This document shows, one piece after another, positions 44,091 through 51,815 of a stretch of DNA of 64,000 bases. The stretch comes from Marinobacterium rhizophilum DSM 18822 (GTDB lineage Bacteria > Pseudomonadota > Gammaproteobacteria > Pseudomonadales > Balneatricaceae): positions 62,001 to 126,000 of the forward strand of contig NZ_KB899096.1 in the NCBI RefSeq assembly GCF_000378045.1, written 5' to 3'. Under the pieces are notes generated by a model. The model was not told the origin of the DNA, ran no database searches, and saw only the letters and a program-made list of their open reading frames with translations. The stretch's first letter is position 1. Each line of letters starts with the position of its first letter. The translations under genes and the position numbers were made by a program.

Positions 44091-46226
44091 TTAAAAGAAG
44101 GTTTTTTGCCCGGCACGCCGCTGGCGCAGACCGTCGGTCAGGCGATAAAGCGGGCCCTGGTTTTGGTGTTTTTCCACCAAATTGCAGAACACCTCGATGC
44201 CCAGGGTATCGATGTATCGCAGCGGACCGCCCCGGAAACGGGGGAAACCGAGGCCCAGCACCAGGCCCATGTCCACTTCCGCGGCACTGTCGGCGATGCC
44301 CTCTTCCAGGCAGCGCACCGCTTCCAGGCACAGCGGGATCAGCATCCGCTCGCCGATTTCATGGTCGCTGATTTCCGGCATCGAGGTGGCCAGGGACTCA
44401 ACCAGGCCGTAGACTTCGTCCTCCGCCGCCTTAAAACGCTTACCCTGCTCGTCGACGCCATAGCGGTAGAAGCCGCGGCCGTTCTTCTGCCCCAGGCGAC
44501 CGTTGCGCAGCATCGCTTCGGCCACGGTCTGGCCGTCGTGCCCCATTCGCTCCGGGAAGCCGTCGACCATGACCGCGTCTGCATGCACCAAAGTGTCTAA
44601 TCCGACCACATCGGCCAAGAATGCCGGCCCCATCGGCCAGCCGAAACTCTCCATCACGCGGTCGATACGCTGGTAGTCCACACCGTCCTTCAGCAGGCGA
44701 TTGAACGCATTAAAGTAGGGAAACAGGATGCGGTTAACCAGAAAGCCCGGACAGTCGTTGACCACAATCGGGGTTTTCCCCATGGACACCGCGTAGGCCA
44801 CGGTGGTGGCAATCGCCGCATCGGAACTCTGCTTGCCGCGAATGACCTCCACCAGGGGCATGGCGTGCACCGGGTTGAAAAAGTGCATACCGCAGAAGTT
44901 TTCCGGATGCTGTAACGATTCGGCCAATTGGCTGATGGAGATCGACGAGGTATTGGAGGCGATCACCGCGTTGGGTGCCGCACGCTCCACTTCAGCCAGC
45001 ACACTGGCTTTGACCTTGGGGTTTTCCACCACCGCTTCGATAACCAAGTCGACCGCGTCAAAGCCGTCGTACTCCAGGGTCGGCATGATGGTTTCCAGAA
45101 CGGCGCGCCGGTTGGCGTCGCCGAGACGACCACGTTCTACCTGCTTGGCAAGCAACTTGTCCGCCTCGCGCATGCCAAGCTCCAACGCGTCGCCCGTGAT
45201 GTCCTTCATTCGAATGGGGGTACCGGTGCTGGCGGACTGGTAGGCGATTCCCCCACCCATGATACCCGCACCCAAAACCGCCGCCTGACTGACGTTGCGT
45301 GCCTCGGACGTGGTCGCCTTGGCCTTGCGCTTGACCAGTTGATCGCTGAGAAACAGCCCGACCAGGCTCTTGGCCACAGGTCCCTTGGCTACGCCGGGGA
45401 AACCGTTCAGTTCACACTCAAGCGCCTGATCAAAGGGTAGCTCGGCATGTTCACGCACCAGCTCCAGTACCGCACGCGGTGCCGGGTAGTGATCGCCGTG
45501 CTGACGGGCGACTTGCTTGGCGGCCTCAAACAACTGCTGCTGGGCTGCCTCATCCAGCACCAGAGGGCGCTGCTTGCGCTGCCGCTCACTGGTGAAGTCG
45601 TCCCCCGCATCGATCTGCTGCAGGAGGAAGGCCCGTGCCTCGTCGCCCAACTGCGCATCGGCAACCACCTGATGAGCCACGCCCGCTTCCAGGGCGGCGC
45701 CGGCACGCTGCGGGCGTCCTGACAAGATCCACCCCAACGAGGTGGCAATACCGGCCAATCGAGACAGACGCACCGTGCCGCCCCAGCCAGGATAAATACC
45801 TAAGTTCACCTCAGGCAGGCCAACACGTGCCGCTTCACCCAGCACGCGGTAATCGCAAGCCAGCGTCAGTTCCATGCCGCCCCCCAGTGCCATCCCGTTG
45901 ATCGCCGCCAGCGTGGGATAAGGCAGGTTTTCCAGTTGCTGGAACAGCGCGTGGGTCTGGCGCAGGCTGGCTGTCAGCGCGGAATGGTCCAGTCCGAACA
46001 GCTCGGAAAATTCGTTAATGTCGGCACCGACGATAAAATCCCGCTTGCCACTGGTCAGCAGCAACCCTTGCACCCCGCTCTCCTGCTGCAGCAGTTCAAG
46101 CGCCTGATGCAGCTCGCTCAGGGTAACGTGATCCAACGTATTGACCGGCCCATCGCGACGCTCGAAACGCAGTTCAGCGATGCCGTGATCCACCCTCAAC
46201 TGCAACCTGAATCCATTAAACAGCAT
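44091..46226 (-). CDS. fadB: Fatty oxidation complex alpha subunit (FadB)
   Basis: 711 residues. N-terminal crotonase domain with AAINGMALGGGMELTLACDY near residue 105 and a full hydratase site (VGLPEVNLGIYPGWGGTVRL, Glu present). Then the NAD-dependent 3-hydroxyacyl-CoA dehydrogenase: AAVLGAGIMGGGIAYQSA near 313, ASNTSSISISQLAES, CGMHFFNPVHAMPLVEVI with the catalytic histidine, and VNDCPGFLVNRILFPYFNAF. ATG 46226 (MLFNGF) follows CGGAG; two more codons to a TTG are possible. Together with the thiolase 102 bp upstream it forms a classical beta-oxidation pair, here with thiolase first, the reverse of fadBA. Confidence 0.95.
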   Translation of the reverse strand: MLFNGFRLQLRVDHGIAELRFERRDGPVNTLDHVTLSELHQALELLQQESGVQGLLLTSGKRDFIVGADINEFSELFGLDHSALTASLRQTHALFQQLENLPYPTLAAINGMALGGGMELTLACDYRVLGEAARVGLPEVNLGIYPGWGGTVRLSRLAGIATSLGWILSGRPQRAGAALEAGVAHQVVADAQLGDEARAFLLQQIDAGDDFTSERQRKQRPLVLDEAAQQQLFEAAKQVARQHGDHYPAPRAVLELVREHAELPFDQALECELNGFPGVAKGPVAKSLVGLFLSDQLVKRKAKATTSEARNVSQAAVLGAGIMGGGIAYQSASTGTPIRMKDITGDALELGMREADKLLAKQVERGRLGDANRRAVLETIMPTLEYDGFDAVDLVIEAVVENPKVKASVLAEVERAAPNAVIASNTSSISISQLAESLQHPENFCGMHFFNPVHAMPLVEVIRGKQSSDAAIATTVAYAVSMGKTPIVVNDCPGFLVNRILFPYFNAFNRLLKDGVDYQRIDRVMESFGWPMGPAFLADVVGLDTLVHADAVMVDGFPERMGHDGQTVAEAMLRNGRLGQKNGRGFYRYGVDEQGKRFKAAEDEVYGLVESLATSMPEISDHEIGERMLIPLCLEAVRCLEEGIADSAAEVDMGLVLGLGFPRFRGGPLRYIDTLGIEVFCNLVEKHQNQGPLYRLTDGLRQRRAGQKTFF

Positions 46227-46328
46227 ATTCAACTCCGATAATCTGATACGTTTTGAGCGCCGCCCATGCCAGCGAAAAAGTAGCCAACTCCGGCCAGCGC
46301 CTGATCAAAACGCTTGGAGGGAAAAGAG

Positions 46329-47513
46329 TTACAGGCGCTCGAACAGCGCGGCGATACCCTGACCGCCGCCGATGCAGAGGCTGACCACGGCGTAACGCCC
46401 CTCGATGCGCGCCAGCTCATGCAGCGCCTTGACGGTGATGATGGCGCCGGTGGCTCCCACCGGATGACCCAGCGAGATGCCGCTGCCGTTGGGGTTGAGC
46501 TTGTCAGTGGGAAGTTCAAGATCTTTGGCCACTGCCAGCGCTTGTGCGGCGAAGGCTTCGTTAACTTCCCACAGGTCGATATCGCCAACCGCCAGATTGG
46601 CCTGTTCCAGCAACTGCCGGATCGCGGGCACCGGGCCTATCCCCATATACTTGGGATCCACACCCGCAAAGCTGTAGCCCACCAGACGCGCCATCGGCTT
46701 GAGTCCCTGCGCCTCGGCCGCGCCCCGCTCCATCAGCATCAGCGCGGCGGCGGCATCGTTAAGACCCGACGCGTTACCGGCGGTGACAGTGCCATCACGT
46801 TTGAATACCGGCTTCAGACCGGCCATCTCGTCGGTGGTACAGTTGTGGCGCACATGTTCGTCGGTATCGAAAAGGGTAACGCCCTTGCGAGATTTCAGTT
46901 CCACCGGAACGATCTGCTCACTGAAATAGCCCTGCTCCAGCGCGCGCTGGGCGCGGTTGTGGCTTTGCGTGGCGGCCTGGTCCTGTTCCTCGCGGCTGAT
47001 GCCCCATTTCTCGGCAATGTTCTCGGCGGTCATGCCCATATGGACCTTTTCGAACGGACAGTTCAGCGCCGCCACCATGGCGTCAACCAGTTGGCCATCA
47101 CCCATGCGGTAGCCGAAACGGGCATTAGGCAGCCAATACGGCACTCGGCTCATGTTTTCGGCACCACCGGCGATCGCACTGTCGCAAACCCCGGTCTCAA
47201 TCTGTTGTGCGGCGCTGATTACCGCCTGCAGGCCGCTACCGCAGAGGCGATTCACCGTGACCCCGGGAACCGTCTGCGCCAGGCCGCCCTTAATCGCAGC
47301 AACGCGAGCCATGTAAGCATCGGCAGGTTCGGTGTTAATGACGTGACCAAAAACACTGTGGCCAACCGCCTCAGGCTCCACGCCCGCCCGACTCACCGCC
47401 TCGCGCACCACTAAGCCTGCCAAATCACCGGGGGCATGCCCCTTGAGGCTGCCGCCAAAGGTACCGATAGCGGTACGAACACCGCTCAAAACCACCACTT
47501 CACGCTTGCTCAT
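46329..47513 (-). CDS. bktB: Beta-ketothiolase, BktB-like
   Basis: 394 residues. Nucleophile cysteine in VNRLCGSGLQAVISAAQ near residue 89, the His in NEAFAAQALAVAK region, GSGISLGHPVGATGA with His near 350, and the C-terminal CIGGGQGIAALFERL with the second cysteine. The N-terminus (VVVLSGVRTAIGTFGGSLKG) and DTDEHVRHNCTTDEM match BktB, the broad-range ketothiolase known from polyhydroxyalkanoate and beta-oxidation pathways, better than FadA. It is the first gene of the leftward beta-oxidation group and diverges from an AraC gene across 172 bp. No PHA synthase is in the window. Confidence 0.9.
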   Translation of the reverse strand: MSKREVVVLSGVRTAIGTFGGSLKGHAPGDLAGLVVREAVSRAGVEPEAVGHSVFGHVINTEPADAYMARVAAIKGGLAQTVPGVTVNRLCGSGLQAVISAAQQIETGVCDSAIAGGAENMSRVPYWLPNARFGYRMGDGQLVDAMVAALNCPFEKVHMGMTAENIAEKWGISREEQDQAATQSHNRAQRALEQGYFSEQIVPVELKSRKGVTLFDTDEHVRHNCTTDEMAGLKPVFKRDGTVTAGNASGLNDAAAALMLMERGAAEAQGLKPMARLVGYSFAGVDPKYMGIGPVPAIRQLLEQANLAVGDIDLWEVNEAFAAQALAVAKDLELPTDKLNPNGSGISLGHPVGATGAIITVKALHELARIEGRYAVVSLCIGGGQGIAALFERL

Positions 47514-47685
47514 TATTTGCTCTCCCCTGTACGCCTAAAGCTGGGCGTTTATTTGTTGTGCCCAAACGGGCGATGGCCACAGCATGTATTAAGGGATAAC
47601 CCTCATCAATCTCTGGTCGCAATTGGTGAAACGAATGGCGCTATAGGTTAAATTAAATCAAAGCAGGCCACTCTCAGGGGGAGTT

Positions 47686-48723
47686 ATGACCGTTACGCAA
47701 CAGGAAGGGACTGTTATTGGAGGCTGGGCCGTGGCCATTGCCCGCGCAATCGATCATTACAAACTCGATGCGGAGGGTCTTTTTCGCGCCAATCGAATCA
47801 ATCTGTCACGCGCCCTCGATACCAACGCGCGTTTTCCGGTGACTCGGATCAGCCAGGTACTCCAGTCAGCCACAGTGGCTAGCGGCGATGACAGTTTTGG
47901 GCTGATGGTGGCCAAATATATCCGCCCGACCTCCTGGCACGCGCTGGGAATCTCGATCTGGGCCAGCGCCTGTATGGAAGAAAGTTTTCAGCGTCTGATT
48001 CGTCACCAGCGCATGTTCAACACTGCGTTAACCATCGCCATGGAATCAGACGATTCAGGGGCCGCGATTACGATGAGCTTTCCGCGGTGGTATAAGGAGC
48101 TACTACACGATGTCGACATGGATGCGATCATGGCCACTGTCGCCCTCACTGGGCGGCATATCGCTGAAGGGCAATTCAGACCGCTGGAAGTATCTTTTAC
48201 TCGCCCACCCCCAAAGAATATTGAGGGGTTTGAACGGCTTTTCCGCTGTCCGGTCAAATTTTCGGCGCCAGCCAACCGGTTGCTGATTGACAGGGCTGAC
48301 CTAAGCAAACCGCTACCCACACGCAACGCCGAATTAGCAGTGCTGAATGACCGTTTGATCACCGAGTACCTGGCACGTTTGGATCGTCACGATGTGGTCA
48401 ACCAAGTCTATGCCAAACTTTTGGAAACCTTGGAAGCGCAACATGCCGACCAAGCTGAAATCGCTCGCGCACTTTATCTGAGTCCGCGTAATCTGCAGCG
48501 CAAGCTAAAACTGGCGGGCACCAGTTATCAGGAAATTCTCGATCAGCTGCGCAAGGATCTAGTGCTGCAGTACCTGCAACAATCGCACCTTTCAATCAAT
48601 GAGATCGCATTCCGGCTTGGCTTTGCCAAAGTGGGAAGCTTTACCCGTGCCTTCAAAAACTGGACTGGCTTATCGCCACAGCAATACCGAGCCAAAACCG
48701 AAAGTTCCAGGGACAGGAGCTAG
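47686..48723 (+). CDS. AraC-family regulator, Arabinose_bd type
   Basis: 345 residues with the same overall layout as the AraC protein at 12411: an N-terminal ligand domain (WAVAIARAIDHYKLDAEGLF, YIRPTSWHALGISIWASA) and two C-terminal HTH units, ARALYLSPRNLQRKLKLAG and INEIAFRLGFAKVGSFTRAF, ending WTGLSPQQYRAK. GC content is a little lower than in the adjacent beta-oxidation genes. It is divergent from bktB and is the likely activator of the bktB-fadB-acyl-CoA dehydrogenase group. AGGGGGAG precedes ATG 47686. Confidence 0.9.
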   Translation: MTVTQQEGTVIGGWAVAIARAIDHYKLDAEGLFRANRINLSRALDTNARFPVTRISQVLQSATVASGDDSFGLMVAKYIRPTSWHALGISIWASACMEESFQRLIRHQRMFNTALTIAMESDDSGAAITMSFPRWYKELLHDVDMDAIMATVALTGRHIAEGQFRPLEVSFTRPPPKNIEGFERLFRCPVKFSAPANRLLIDRADLSKPLPTRNAELAVLNDRLITEYLARLDRHDVVNQVYAKLLETLEAQHADQAEIARALYLSPRNLQRKLKLAGTSYQEILDQLRKDLVLQYLQQSHLSINEIAFRLGFAKVGSFTRAFKNWTGLSPQQYRAKTESSRDRS

Positions 48724-48780
48724 GGAATCTATGAACAAGTCCCAGTTGTCCTCTGCGGGTCCTGAAGCGTGCAGCTGCTA

Positions 48781-48808
48781 GCCGGTAGCTATTAAGCTGG
48801 CCTTTTTT
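48781..48808 (+). terminator. Probable terminator of the AraC gene
   Basis: GCC-GGT-AGCT, loop ATTA, AGCT-GGC then CTTTTTT at 48781-48808. The stem is interrupted by a 3-nt bulge but the T-tract is clear. It lies 58 nt after the AraC stop and before the DUF4197 gene. Confidence 0.5.
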
Positions 48809-48884
48809 CGGTTACGTGATCCTTTATACTTGCGGTCTTTTTGTATTAATTAAGCTGCACCTTCATCAGTTCATCGGAGAACCC

Positions 48885-49676
48885 ATGGCACGCTTGCATT
48901 ACCTGTCGACCCCCATTCTTGTGGCGAGCCTGCTCGGCGCGTCGTTGAACTCTTATGCAGACTGGAAAGATGTGCTGAACAAGGCGCAGGACACCATGAC
49001 GCAAATCCAGGGTGCTAATAATACAACGGCTAATACAGCTGCGACCGATGCCGCGATTGCGGGTCTTTCCAACAGCGATATCACCAGCGGACTCAAAGAA
49101 GCCCTGATACAGGGTTCAAAAACTGCGGTCGCATCGCTGGGCACCGAAGGTGGTTACCTCGATAACCCGGCGGTACGGATTTCCTTGCCAATGCAGCTGC
49201 AGATCGTTGAAAAAGGTCTGCGTGCGACGGGCCAGGGAGCGCTGGCCGATAATTTCATCACCACCATGAACCGCGCGGCCGAGCAAGCTGTGCCGCTGGC
49301 CAGCGACCTGTTCGTCGACACGATTCGGGACATGTCAGTTGAGGATGCCCGCAGCATACTGCAAGGGTCGGACGACGCAGCAACAGCGTATCTGCGCGCC
49401 AAAAACAGCGACAAGCTGAACGCGTTGATGCGCCCTATTGTCGCGGATGCCACAAACAAGGTGGGTGTGACCAGCGCTTATAAGGTCATGTCCTCACAAG
49501 CTGGAATGCTTGGCAATGTCGCAAGCCTGGGTGCACTGGATCTCGATACCTATGTGACCGAACAGGCAACGGATGGCCTGTTCACGATGATTGCGGCTGA
49601 AGAAAAACGCATTCGGGAAAACCCGGCCGCCCGCAGTACAGAGCTGCTGAAAAAGGTCTTTTCAAGCGCTTTGTAA
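48885..49676 (+). CDS. Periplasmic DUF4197 protein
   Basis: About 263 residues. A signal peptide (LHYLSTPILVASLLGASLNSYA) precedes DWKDVLNKAQDTMTQIQ, then the conserved DUF4197 body: ITSGLKEALIQGSKTAVASLG, VRISLPMQLQIVEKGLRATG, ARSILQGSDDAATAYLRAKN and LDTYVTEQATDGLFTMIAAE. DUF4197 proteins are exported helical proteins without established function. ATG 48885 follows CGGAGA; the longer frame from 48816 would disrupt the signal peptide. It stands alone: an AraC gene lies upstream and a convergent RES toxin gene downstream. Confidence 0.9.
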   Translation: MARLHYLSTPILVASLLGASLNSYADWKDVLNKAQDTMTQIQGANNTTANTAATDAAIAGLSNSDITSGLKEALIQGSKTAVASLGTEGGYLDNPAVRISLPMQLQIVEKGLRATGQGALADNFITTMNRAAEQAVPLASDLFVDTIRDMSVEDARSILQGSDDAATAYLRAKNSDKLNALMRPIVADATNKVGVTSAYKVMSSQAGMLGNVASLGALDLDTYVTEQATDGLFTMIAAEEKRIRENPAARSTELLKKVFSSAL

Positions 49677-49809
49677 GAACGCGTCCAGGTGTCCCGCGGG
49701 GTGGCCTTGTTCGGTGCCCTGCCTTGCCTTTTTACTTCATGTTGACTGGGCAATTAAGCCGATAACCTTCTGTATTTAAAGCGTTTAATTTAAATGTTAG
49801 CGCCACATG

Positions 49810-50493
49810 TCAGGCAACGGCTTCAACCTTCAGCACGGCGGTAATCGCCTGGGCATGGCCGCTCCATACGTAGCGGTAATGACTGCCCTGTACCGGAATG
49901 GTCAAGGCGCGGGGCTTGAAGGCCGCAAGACATTCTCCGCCGCTATCCCGCACGCTGGGGTAGTAAAGACCGGGGCTTTCCTGCTCGCGCAACTGGCGAG
50001 CGAAGCGCTGTGACGGTCCGTAATTGTCGGGTTGGTGCAGCTCGCAAAAATTCTCTGCGCGAATGTCGTGTAGCGGCTGTGCCACCTTGCCGACATATTC
50101 ACGCAGCGTCAGTTCGGTATCGGGTTCCTGGGTCGCCCGCAGGAAAGTCTCGCGGTGATAGCGCGTTTCGGCGATGGCGGTTTGCAGGGTTCGGGCGGCG
50201 TAATAAACGCCATACCGGCCATCGGTGAATCGGCTCGCCACGCCGATGTGCGTAAAGGCCGCCATGACGGGTGTGGAGCCCGGGCCGGCTATGCGGTCTG
50301 GTGCGGCCACCAGGCGCAGCTCGCCTGCCTCATCGCGCAAGCGGTCATTGGTGAGGGCTTCCACGGCATAAACGATTTCCAGATCCGCGGGATCAGCCAC
50401 GGTTTCAAACAGACTGATGGGGGGAAAGTGACTCGGCACCAGACGGTGCGCCTTGTCCCAGTCAAGGTCGATCAGTGCCGGCATGGCATGCAT
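49810..50493 (-). CDS. RES-domain toxin (NAD+ phosphorylase family)
   Basis: 227 residues. The RES fold is recognisable by GVASRFTDGRYGVYYAARTL with Arg/Tyr near residue 90, TAIAETRYHRETFL with the Glu, and YYPSVRDSGGECLAAFKP near 178 with the Ser; these supply the Arg, Glu and Ser that name the domain. RES toxins deplete NAD+ and arrest growth. It lies 71 bp downstream of the Xre antitoxin gene on the same strand, the standard order for RES-Xre systems. Start ATG 50493 or the ATG three codons later are both possible; AAAGG lies upstream. Confidence 0.9.
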   Translation of the reverse strand: MHAMPALIDLDWDKAHRLVPSHFPPISLFETVADPADLEIVYAVEALTNDRLRDEAGELRLVAAPDRIAGPGSTPVMAAFTHIGVASRFTDGRYGVYYAARTLQTAIAETRYHRETFLRATQEPDTELTLREYVGKVAQPLHDIRAENFCELHQPDNYGPSQRFARQLREQESPGLYYPSVRDSGGECLAAFKPRALTIPVQGSHYRYVWSGHAQAITAVLKVEAVA

Positions 50494-50564
50494 GAATAAA
50501 GGCCTTTAAGGGTGAACGATTCGGTGTAAATGGCATGGAACCAGTGACCACTGGTAAAGGGCTT

Positions 50565-50951
50565 CTAGCCTCGGGCGTGATCCAGATAGCGGCGCACATC
50601 GGCCAGGTTGATCAGGCTGCCCTTGAGCATCACCGCAAGCGCGGATTCGCCACCGAAATAGGCGTTTGCCTTGCCAGGCCAGGCGTTGGCCTGTTCTTCG
50701 GTTGGAAACAGGATACGCAGCGCCTTGTAGATACCCATTACGTAGGAAATCCGTTCCAGGGTATCGCGCGGCAATGCGGGCCCCTCGCCTTTGCGCCACT
50801 TGTAGAAGGTGGAACGCGCCGGTTCGCCGAGCAGAATCTGTTCCTGTTCACGGCTCAGATGCCATGCCGACGCGATATTGAAGAATACCTTGAGGGAAAC
50901 CTGTGAGACCCGCCTGGGGTCCTGCTGTCCCAGTTCGACGCCCTGCTTCAT
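50565..50951 (-). CDS. Xre/MbcA/ParS-family antitoxin (DUF2384)
   Basis: 128 residues. The N-terminal part has an Xre-like HTH (SREQEQILLGEPARSTFYKWRK within residues 34-55) and the C-terminus carries the DUF2384 motif YFGGESALAVMLKGSLINLA followed by DVRRYLDHARG. The family neutralises RES toxins and autorepresses the operon. It lies directly upstream of the RES toxin gene. A -10-like TATAAC on the minus strand (50964-50969) sits unusually close to the start codon, so the promoter may lie further upstream. Confidence 0.88.
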   Translation of the reverse strand: MKQGVELGQQDPRRVSQVSLKVFFNIASAWHLSREQEQILLGEPARSTFYKWRKGEGPALPRDTLERISYVMGIYKALRILFPTEEQANAWPGKANAYFGGESALAVMLKGSLINLADVRRYLDHARG

Positions 50952-51106
50952 GATGACAGCCCTGTTATACGATACATGGGCTTCAGTTTAGTCTCTCTGG
51001 AGATTTTTATCCATATTTGTATCTATGCGGACTGGGTTACGGGCGGCCGTTCGAGAATGCTGGCCATAGCGAGGTCAGTCTGATGTGAACGCCAAACTCA
51101 GGTGGT

Positions 51107-51700
51107 TCACAGTGGGTTGAGTGCCCTCGGGCAGCTGCCTAACGCCAGGCGCAGCTGCATTTCGATTTCAAAGACATGCGCATCATGGTCGCCGAGACTG
51201 CGCAGGGATTCGGCCAGATGCAGCAGGTAGTCGGCATTGGGGCCGCTGGGCCCGGTGGCAGTGGCTATCTGCAGCGCGATTTCGCTTTCGCTCGCAGGTC
51301 CAAGAAAGGCGCTGTTGTCGGGTGTGGCGATATACACCAGCCCCTGGGCATGACGACCGTCATCGAAGGTCATTTCGGTGCAAAAGCGCAGATAGCCATT
51401 CTTTTCGCGAAAATCCAGCTGCTCGAACACCTGTGGCGAGATCAGATAGGCCATGCCTTTGCAGCGCGCCTGCGGGGTTTCGATCAGGGTTGCGACGCGT
51501 CCGGGCGCCTCAAGGGTGCCACGGTGATCGTGGGAGCCTTGCCAAAAGCGACGTGACCAGCCCGTGATGCTGGCGCTACGCCGCTCAATAAAGGGAAAGT
51601 CCGCCTTGAAGATCAGCGAGCCGTAGCCGAACAGCCATACGGCCTCGTGGTCGTCAAAGCGAAAGCGCGTGCGGTTTACTTCAAGGGTATTGGCGGACAT
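51107..51700 (-). CDS. ChaC-like gamma-glutamylcyclotransferase
   Basis: About 197 residues. Family signatures: VWLFGYGSLIFKADFPF near residue 22, GWSRRFWQGSHDHRGT near 47, PGRVATLIE, and the catalytic glutamate in LDFREKNGYLR near 105. The enzyme releases 5-oxoproline from gamma-glutamyl groups such as glutathione. It may connect with the gamma-glutamylated putrescine pathway at 58-64 kb, though that link is only thematic. ATG 51700 (MSANTLEVNR) is chosen, though its ribosome-binding site is weak. It diverges from the fused E1 gene across 115 bp. Confidence 0.85.
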   Translation of the reverse strand: MSANTLEVNRTRFRFDDHEAVWLFGYGSLIFKADFPFIERRSASITGWSRRFWQGSHDHRGTLEAPGRVATLIETPQARCKGMAYLISPQVFEQLDFREKNGYLRFCTEMTFDDGRHAQGLVYIATPDNSAFLGPASESEIALQIATATGPSGPNADYLLHLAESLRSLGDHDAHVFEIEMQLRLALGSCPRALNPL

Positions 51701-51815
51701 TGGGTATGGCACCGGCGCAAACAAAAAAGCATACCCCAGCTTTGGGATCCGTTGCCAGCCGGCTAACTGCCGCCGCCTCGGCCATACTCTGAGAATACCT
51801 CAGGGAGACATGGCC

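Noticed and set aside
49677-51106. Integrated mobile element carrying the RES-Xre pair
   Set aside because: No integrase, transposase, direct repeats or tRNA target were seen around the pair.
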